From the IMG/VR virus record IMGVR_UViG_3300022745_000106, positions 1 through 35,029 of that record: 35,029 nt of DNA. One strand, given 5' to 3'. The notes below the pieces were generated by a model. It was not told where the DNA came from and made no database searches. It worked only from the letters and a program-made list of their open reading frames with translations. The stretch is from a virus. Shown piece after piece: positions 22,603 to 28,217 of the stretch; position 1 is the first letter of the stretch, and the number at the start of each line of letters is the position of its first letter. The translations under genes and the position numbers were made by a program.

Positions 22603-23055
22603 TTATTCGCTCGCGTTGAGAGCGTCGAGTGTTGCGCTTGTACCAGATGCTCGGAGTTCAGAGGCGATAACCTGCTTCAACTCAGAGTTGGCAACTACCT
22701 TGTCAAGAATCTGGTCAACCTCGTCGTCGGTGAGAGCGTAACCAGGAACGCGTTCGACGGGAGGAAGATCAGCCTTGATTGCATCGAGCGTTTCACTCGC
22801 ACCAGTCGAACGGAGTTCAACGGCGATAACACCCTTTGTCTCGCTGTTTGCTGGCAGTGCGTCAAGAACAAGGTCAATCTCGTCTTCCGACAATCCTGAC
22901 GTGTTCTCTTCGACCGCTGGCTCTTCTGGGGCTGCGTCCGTTACGTCCGGCGCGGCATCAGGAGCCACATCAGGAGTCGTATCAGGTGCGGGGGTATCCG
23001 TACCATCCACAACGTCAGACGGATTGCTCTGTGAGTCGTTCTGCGTTGTCGCCAC
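22603..23055 (-). CDS. Acidic protein with two-copy helical repeat, 150 aa, GTG start
   Basis: A 150-aa acidic protein. Residues 1-53 are low-complexity (Asp/Pro/Ala runs such as TPDVAPDAAPDVTDAAPEEP) and probably disordered. Two copies of a ~41-residue helical unit follow, at about 55-95 and 108-148. They share LSEDEIDLVLDALPANSE / LTDDEVDQILDKVVANSE and then VELRSTGASETLDAI / SELRASGTSATLDAL. The units look like small helical bundles that may bind a partner. It starts at a GTG inside the end of the 111-aa gene (41-bp overlap) with AAGG upstream, and lies just before the terminator. Its function is unknown. A head-completion or scaffold-like role is only a guess from position. Confidence 0.6.
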   Translation of the reverse strand: MATTQNDSQSNPSDVVDGTDTPAPDTTPDVAPDAAPDVTDAAPEEPAVEENTSGLSEDEIDLVLDALPANSETKGVIAVELRSTGASETLDAIKADLPPVERVPGYALTDDEVDQILDKVVANSELKQVIASELRASGTSATLDALNASE

Positions 23056-23350
23056 TTGCCGTCACCTTCTTCTTGACTACTCGCTTTTTGGGTGCTTCTG
23101 CAACTGCTTCCTGTGCCTGTGAAACGAAACCACTCGCTGCACGATCTTCCGCGTGCTTGGCTTCCCATGCAGCGAGTTCGGTTTCGTCTACAAGTGCTGC
23201 GGCGAGTTGGCCCAAGTGAATGTAGACGTTCCGGTTCGGCCAATCCGCTGCCTCTGGCACAAGATCGCCAGGGTAACGGTCATTGACAAAACCTTCACTG
23301 TCACCAACTCGTAGAACAGTAACGGCTCTCCAAGTGTTAACGAATGCCAT
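23015..23350 (-). CDS. Hypothetical head-associated protein, 111 aa
   Basis: A 111-aa protein immediately after the major capsid gene. The N-terminal half seems folded (NTWRAVTVLRVGDSEGF, then a helix LGQLAAALVDETELAAWEAKH). The C-terminal ~25 residues are basic and then polar (KKRVVKKKV...), perhaps contacting DNA or the capsid interior. No family is recognised. The next gene starts inside its last 41 bp in another frame. Small basic-tailed proteins at this position in other siphophages are often unassigned head or neck proteins. Confidence 0.6.
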   Translation of the reverse strand: MAFVNTWRAVTVLRVGDSEGFVNDRYPGDLVPEAADWPNRNVYIHLGQLAAALVDETELAAWEAKHAEDRAASGFVSQAQEAVAEAPKKRVVKKKVTASGDNAERLTEQSV

Positions 23351-23391
23351 TTCTCTACCTCGCGTTCTAAGAAAATCTGCTGTCAGTCAGA

Positions 23392-24393
23392 TTAGGAAAC
23401 AGCGGTGGCGAACCAAGTACCGAGTTCAGGAGCGGTGACCTTGAACGCGTATGCCGCTTCGATTTCGATGCGGTCAGACGCAAGGTTTTCCATGCGGTAC
23501 TTCTTGACTCGTCCACCCCAGGCGTTTGCACCCGCGTAACCCTGCCACGCGAAGCAGTAGCCAGCCGAAGGAGTCGTGCGCGATGGGTTCGGTGCTGCAT
23601 AACCCATGAGCATTGACTTACCAGCGAGGAACGCGGTGGTCGGGGCCATGTCAGCCACCAACTCTTCATCCGTGTTCGTGGACTGGATGCCGCGAGCGAC
23701 GTAGATGTTGTCAATACCAATCGCGGTGGCGATGATATCTTCGTTCAGGAATCCAGGCTGCGTGTACTGAACACGAGCGACGATTTCTGAGTGGTCAACA
23801 ATCGCGTCCCAAACGTTCGGCCCCATGAGGACGAAGTTCGGCTTCAAGCCAGTGCGGAGACGGTAGCGCAAGATCGCCTTGCGGAACGTGCTCATCGGGC
23901 TTGAACCAGCCTGATCGAACTGGATGAACTGCGTGCCAGTCGGAGCAGAGGCAACACCAGTGACAACTTCGCCACCAGTTGACCATGCGGTGCTGACAAA
24001 GAACGTGTTCAGGAACTCAAGTTCACGACGGAGCATGGTCTGTTCCGTGATGAGTCGAGTACCAGCCTCGTCCAACGTGAACGTGTCGTCCTTGTTGCTG
24101 CGCGCCTGATCTTCAACGTCAATGTGAAGACCAAAGACCTCGGCGTAGTAAGTGTCACGCGTGAACGTCCACTCAACGCCAGGAGTCTCAGTGCCAGGAG
24201 CACGGCGAGCACTCTGCGTCTGCAAGAATGCACGACGACCGAACTTGTAGAAGTAGTCCGTCTGGAAGTCAACGGGCAGGATGGGGAAAATCTTCGTCGC
24301 AACGAAGTTTGCATCCTGTTCCTGTGAGTAGGCGATTGCGACAGTCGAGAGTTCCCGATTGACGTGCAGATCACCAGGAGTAATGTTTGGCAT
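23392..24393 (-). CDS. Major capsid protein
   Basis: A 333-aa protein following the protease, scaffold-like and decoration genes. It resembles the lambda gpE-like branch of HK97-fold capsid proteins: an N-terminal arm (AIAYSQEQDANFVATKIFPILPV), then VDFQTDYFYKF, a helix-rich segment with DEAGTRLITEQTMLRRELEFLNTFF (residues ~115-140), and LRTGLKPNFVLMGPNVWDAIVDH (~185-205). A late segment typical of the family follows (KKYRMENLASDRIEIEAAYAFKVTAPELG). Its first residues, MPNITPGDLHV, are nearly the same as those of the 964-aa protein. A good ribosome-binding site (AGAAGGG) precedes ATG 24393. It should form the icosahedral shell. Confidence 0.85.
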   Translation of the reverse strand: MPNITPGDLHVNRELSTVAIAYSQEQDANFVATKIFPILPVDFQTDYFYKFGRRAFLQTQSARRAPGTETPGVEWTFTRDTYYAEVFGLHIDVEDQARSNKDDTFTLDEAGTRLITEQTMLRRELEFLNTFFVSTAWSTGGEVVTGVASAPTGTQFIQFDQAGSSPMSTFRKAILRYRLRTGLKPNFVLMGPNVWDAIVDHSEIVARVQYTQPGFLNEDIIATAIGIDNIYVARGIQSTNTDEELVADMAPTTAFLAGKSMLMGYAAPNPSRTTPSAGYCFAWQGYAGANAWGGRVKKYRMENLASDRIEIEAAYAFKVTAPELGTWFATAVS

Positions 24394-24423
24394 TTCTGTT
24401 TTCCCTTCTTACGTCTCTGGTGA

Positions 24424-24792
24424 CTATGCGACCGCTGCGAGCGGCTTCAAGAGGACGGAAACGATTGTGCCTGCACCGGACGATGCGGTTTCACTGATGC
24501 CAACCGCGACGTTTGCAGCCTGCGTGTCAGTTGCCTGACCGGATGCGGTGATGTAGATGGGAACACCTGCGGCAATCGCCTTAGATGCCACCACCTTGAC
24601 AACGCCCGTGATCGCAACCGTGGCTGCACGACCGGACGTGGGCTTGTTGAGCAGAACGCCAACAACCTTGTCCGTAGCAGCGGTGGGGGCAATGACGGTC
24701 GTGCCGCTCATCTTGACGAACGTGTACTGCAACGCAGACAGATCAGCGCCAGCAGGGTATGAGCGGTTAACGCCAACAATGTCAATAGCCAT
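24424..24792 (-). CDS. Capsid decoration protein, DUF2190-like
   Basis: A 122-aa protein rich in Ala, Val and Thr with a repeating strand pattern. The N-terminus (YPAGADLSALQYTFVKMSG) leads into ATDKVVGVLLNKPTSGRAATVAITGVVKVVA, then IAAGVPIYITASGQAT and VGISETASSGAGTIVSVLLKP. This order (adjustable first strand, GVVKV, AG.PIY..ASG, G.ISE.A) is characteristic of DUF2190-type decoration proteins that trimerise on the capsid surface, commonly encoded just before the major capsid gene, as here. It lies 28 bp after the scaffold-like gene and 30 bp before the capsid gene. Confidence 0.75.
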   Translation of the reverse strand: MAIDIVGVNRSYPAGADLSALQYTFVKMSGTTVIAPTAATDKVVGVLLNKPTSGRAATVAITGVVKVVASKAIAAGVPIYITASGQATDTQAANVAVGISETASSGAGTIVSVLLKPLAAVA

Positions 24793-24820
24793 GCTTTTTC
24801 AGTCCCTTCAAAACTCAGAG

Positions 24821-26098
24821 TCAGGCGGTCTGACTGTCGCGGAGTGTGGGGTCAGACTTCATCAAGTGGACCTCGGCCTGCTCGATGGTCTTGAACTGTC
24901 CCTTTTCGACCAGTTCAGCAGCGGCCTTGGCGCGCTTCTCAACGACAGTGAGGACTTCGCCCTCACCTGGCTTACCAAAGGACTTCATCACGCCAGATGC
25001 CTTGGCGTTTTCGTTCGCAGCGGTGAGCGTGTCAATCATGGCGTTGTACGCCGTCTCGTCACTGCTCAGAGTGCGAAGACTCTTTGCAAGGGCCTCCTTG
25101 TCACCAGGAACGTGAGTGAACGACTCAGCGATGCTCTGGTACTTGGCAACCTCGTTGTCCTCAACGACCTTTGCGGCGTTCTTGACAATCTCGGCAACCT
25201 TCGGGTCGAGACCCTTGAAAATGTCTTCCTGCGAAGACACGCCTGCGGCACTTTCCAACTCACCGATGTACTTGGCAACGTCGGTTGGAATATCGAGGCC
25301 GTCAAGCGCGGTGGGGCGAGTTGGTGCTGACATGACTCCACCTTCCGTGGCTGACTTAAACAACTCTGACAGTTCTGAACGAACAGCAGATGCCTTGTTC
25401 CCCGCGTCTTTTGCAACGGGGGTTTTTCCTGCGAACCACTTTGTAACTTCCGTGTCCATGAGGGTGTTGAAGTTCACCATCGTGGCCTCGTAGTCAGTGG
25501 CGGAACTCTTTGAAACGTCACCCGAGAAAATCTCGGTGATTGACTTGGCGAACTCAACCGCGTGACTGGCAACCTCAACTGCAATGCTGCCGGTTTCCGT
25601 GGGAGTGTAGTTCTTCTTCACGACCGGAATATCGGAATCTTCGTCCGACTCATCCTCGTCGTCTTCGCCTTCGTCATCATCTTCGTCTTCGCTGCCGTCG
25701 TCCTCTTCATCCTCTTCATCGGAGAAGTCAACGTCGTCAGGGTCATCCCCTTCGCTGTCTGCGCCGTCCTCGGGAGTCCCCTCCACCGCAGCATCCAGAT
25801 CGGCGTCCGTCGCGTCATCCGGCAAGGCTTCCTTGCGAACAATGATGAGCGACTTCTTGATGTTCTCGCTGCCGCACTTCGCGCAATGCGAGTCTTGGCG
25901 GTCAACCTTTGCGCCACAGTCAGCGCAAGTGCGGTCGCCCATTTTCTTTTCGACAACCTCTCGGGTCTTCACTGCGCCTCCTGGCTTTTGCTTCAACAAA
26001 GCGATTCTGGCTCCACGGTTGTCGCCAGCGTCAACAAATGAAACACCGTTGTACGACATACGTGAGAGACGAGTTCGCTTATTCACGCCACTCATCAT
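24821..26098 (-). CDS. Zinc-ribbon and acidic scaffold-like protein
   Basis: A 425-aa protein with three parts. The N-terminus (NKRTRLSRMSYNGVSFVDAG) leads to a zinc-ribbon with Cys58, Cys61, Cys72 and Cys75 (CADC ... CAKC). Then comes an extremely acidic run at about 105-160 (Asp/Glu/Ser only, e.g. DFSDEEDEEDDGSEDEDDD). The remaining ~260 residues are helical, with heptad-like sequence near the end (VVEKRAKAAAELVEKGQF). The acidic, helical character and its place between the prohead protease and the capsid gene fit a scaffolding protein, removed during maturation. The zinc ribbon is not usual for scaffolds. It overlaps the protease gene by 4 bp (ATGA). Confidence 0.6.
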   Translation of the reverse strand: MMSGVNKRTRLSRMSYNGVSFVDAGDNRGARIALLKQKPGGAVKTREVVEKKMGDRTCADCGAKVDRQDSHCAKCGSENIKKSLIIVRKEALPDDATDADLDAAVEGTPEDGADSEGDDPDDVDFSDEEDEEDDGSEDEDDDEGEDDEDESDEDSDIPVVKKNYTPTETGSIAVEVASHAVEFAKSITEIFSGDVSKSSATDYEATMVNFNTLMDTEVTKWFAGKTPVAKDAGNKASAVRSELSELFKSATEGGVMSAPTRPTALDGLDIPTDVAKYIGELESAAGVSSQEDIFKGLDPKVAEIVKNAAKVVEDNEVAKYQSIAESFTHVPGDKEALAKSLRTLSSDETAYNAMIDTLTAANENAKASGVMKSFGKPGEGEVLTVVEKRAKAAAELVEKGQFKTIEQAEVHLMKSDPTLRDSQTA

Positions 26099-28002
26099 GC
26101 CTCCACTACGGTTCGGTATCCAGTTCCCTCGACAGAAAACATCGGGTACTTACCACTCTTAATATCATGCCAAAGGGCGGAATCGTGGACTTTCAGCCCA
26201 ATCCACCAAGCGGCGTCGGGAAGGGATTCCTGAGGAATGCCCATTGCTGCCTTCTTTTCCTTCGTGATTGCGAAGGATTCAACCATTGTGGCAACGCCCT
26301 TTTTCAAGTGCATTAGCCCACCGTCACGGGATTGCAATGCGTAGTCATACGCCGCTTTCTCCACGTCTTCGGGGTTGTCAATGAAGTCACCTGAGTGGTC
26401 AGTTTGCACGTTGCCATTTGCGTCAATAGCGAGCGTGGCGTAACCAAAGGCGATTTGCAAGTCATCGTCCCGCTTCTCGATCTTGAAACGGACTCCCTCT
26501 TGCTCTTCGTCAAACGCTGCCTTGTAGAAAGCAATGGCTTCTGCTGTTGGCATCGAGCGACTAGCGATTCGGTAGTTGACGAGTCGTGCTTCATTAAACG
26601 CCGCATTATGTGACTTGCCTCTGCGACGCAAAGACAGATACCGCTTGATTTGAGTGTTGTTCATATCAGTAAGAACCGAGTTCATTTGAATAGGGTTCAA
26701 ACCGAGAGATTCAAGGTCTGGGTGAGAGGCACGAGTAACAGCGTAGTAGTGGGCCATATCGCCAGTAAGTTGACGGTAGTTCGACTGATGACGCCACACC
26801 TTGCCCGTGTACCGACTCTTTCGGTTCGCCTCTGTTGCAAGAGCGATTTCCTGCTCATTCGGACTTGGGTTGAAACCAAGGGGTTTTAGGCGAGTGCCCT
26901 GTGACGGTAGTGACTTTGCCTTTACTGGCTTGCCACGGTTTGCTTTCAATGAAGCGGCAACGTCTTTTACAGAAACCTGTGTCTGAGTGTCAAGGTGGCC
27001 CATGTTGTTGTCAGCACGCCAACGTTGCTGGCGCTCAATGGTGTATAGGACTTCGTAAGCAATGCGCCTTTCCTTGTCATTTCTACTTAACTTCACATGC
27101 TTTGATGCAAGGGCACGAAGTTCAGACAGTTGGTTTTTGTCGAGTTTGTTAAACTTTTCGAACTGCTTTTCCCACGACATAGCGGTAATACCAGCCAGCA
27201 GTTTGCGCTCCGATGTAAGTTTGTCGCCTTTGTAGCCATACAGAGCATCCAACATGGTCTGCGCGTCTGTGTGTGCGGATACTTGGGAAGCAGTAAACGG
27301 CTTCTTACTGCGACCACGCTTTGAGTCAGCAATGACCTTATTGGGAACAGCAACCTTTTTGCCGTTCACCGTGGCAGTCTTTGAACCCCTTGAACTACCC
27401 CGAATCGGCTTGGGGTCATGCGCGAGGTGTCGCTGCAATGCCGCCTTCGCTGCACTCTTTGTCGAGTACGTCTTGATTGGGGTTTGCTTTCCGTCCACAA
27501 ACAATCCGTGGCGACCGTCCTGCAACTCCCAGACTCCCGCTTTCTGGTGCTGAGATTTTGAACCGGCCTTAATCCACCGTCCGTGCCACCCGCGAAGTTC
27601 GTTCGACACGTCCCAATGGGCTTTGCTGACGGGAGTACCGTCCAACTCTCCAAGAAGACCGGCGATTTCTTCGTCGGTCAGGTGAAGGCGCTTCCCCTTA
27701 GAGACGTGCGCTTTCACTTTCTTGGCCTCCCAATCCGCAATAGCGGCACATGCTTCGGCTTGATGCTGTGGCTTGACGTGCTGAATCCCGTGGTAGTTCA
27801 AGTCACCTGTACCACACATTCGGCGGCAAGCGTTGACCGCAACCGCAATGGCGTGTCCGATTTCCATTCCCTTTTCGTAATGCAAGTGCTTGGCGATGCG
27901 CTCGATATACGAGGGAAGTCCACCGGCATTCTCGACCCAGTTATCGTGCTTTCCTGGGGAACGCTCCAATGACGGGAGTGCTTTTGAGTCCACCATTGTC
28001 AT
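26095..28002 (-). CDS. Prohead protease polyprotein (XkdF / peptidase S78_2-like C-terminus)
   Basis: A 635-aa multidomain protein. Residues ~18-98 form a helical domain common in actinophage proteins (DNWVENAGGLPSYIERIAKHL, AIAVAVNACRRM, EACAAIADWEAKK). Residues ~128-192 carry the HWDVSNELRGWHGRWIK motif followed by HGLFVDGKQTPIKTYSTKS. The middle (~200-500) is charged and unassigned. The C-terminal 131 residues match XkdF-type prohead proteases: QIAFGYATLAID, DHSGDFID, EKAAYDYALQSRDGGLMH (His565), ATMVESFAITKEK, WWIGLKV and the MFSVEG serine (Ser623). The enzyme should process scaffold and capsid proteins. The start at 28002 overlaps the previous stop (ATGA); 27996 is an alternative. Confidence 0.75.
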   Translation of the reverse strand: MTMVDSKALPSLERSPGKHDNWVENAGGLPSYIERIAKHLHYEKGMEIGHAIAVAVNACRRMCGTGDLNYHGIQHVKPQHQAEACAAIADWEAKKVKAHVSKGKRLHLTDEEIAGLLGELDGTPVSKAHWDVSNELRGWHGRWIKAGSKSQHQKAGVWELQDGRHGLFVDGKQTPIKTYSTKSAAKAALQRHLAHDPKPIRGSSRGSKTATVNGKKVAVPNKVIADSKRGRSKKPFTASQVSAHTDAQTMLDALYGYKGDKLTSERKLLAGITAMSWEKQFEKFNKLDKNQLSELRALASKHVKLSRNDKERRIAYEVLYTIERQQRWRADNNMGHLDTQTQVSVKDVAASLKANRGKPVKAKSLPSQGTRLKPLGFNPSPNEQEIALATEANRKSRYTGKVWRHQSNYRQLTGDMAHYYAVTRASHPDLESLGLNPIQMNSVLTDMNNTQIKRYLSLRRRGKSHNAAFNEARLVNYRIASRSMPTAEAIAFYKAAFDEEQEGVRFKIEKRDDDLQIAFGYATLAIDANGNVQTDHSGDFIDNPEDVEKAAYDYALQSRDGGLMHLKKGVATMVESFAITKEKKAAMGIPQESLPDAAWWIGLKVHDSALWHDIKSGKYPMFSVEGTGYRTVVEA

Positions 28003-28217
28003 CCCCGCCTTGGGTGATAGGGCTTAACGGATTCTTTTACCACTGACCAGTTATCCACGTCATCTGTCACAACATACGCGGTAAAAGGCTCCACGCCAAG
28101 AATAGGGTTACCGGAAACGGTGTGTTCCGAATAGATGCCCACCACCCGCTTTGGGTCATTGCCTTCTCCCGCGAGCGTGACAGCACTAACGGTGTCTCCT
28201 GGCTTGACGGTCATCAC
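27999..28217 (-). CDS. Hypothetical protein, 72 aa
   Basis: A 72-aa protein translated between the two large multidomain genes, with ATGA overlaps at both ends. It reads like a small beta-barrel of the type that follows phage head proteins (MTVKPGDTVSAVTLAGEGN, KRVVGIYSEHTVSGN, AYVVTDDVDNWSVVKE) and ends in a basic YHPRRG. The family is not recognised. The double overlap and clean reading frame make it a real gene. Confidence 0.6.
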   Translation of the reverse strand: MMTVKPGDTVSAVTLAGEGNDPKRVVGIYSEHTVSGNPILGVEPFTAYVVTDDVDNWSVVKESVKPYHPRRG

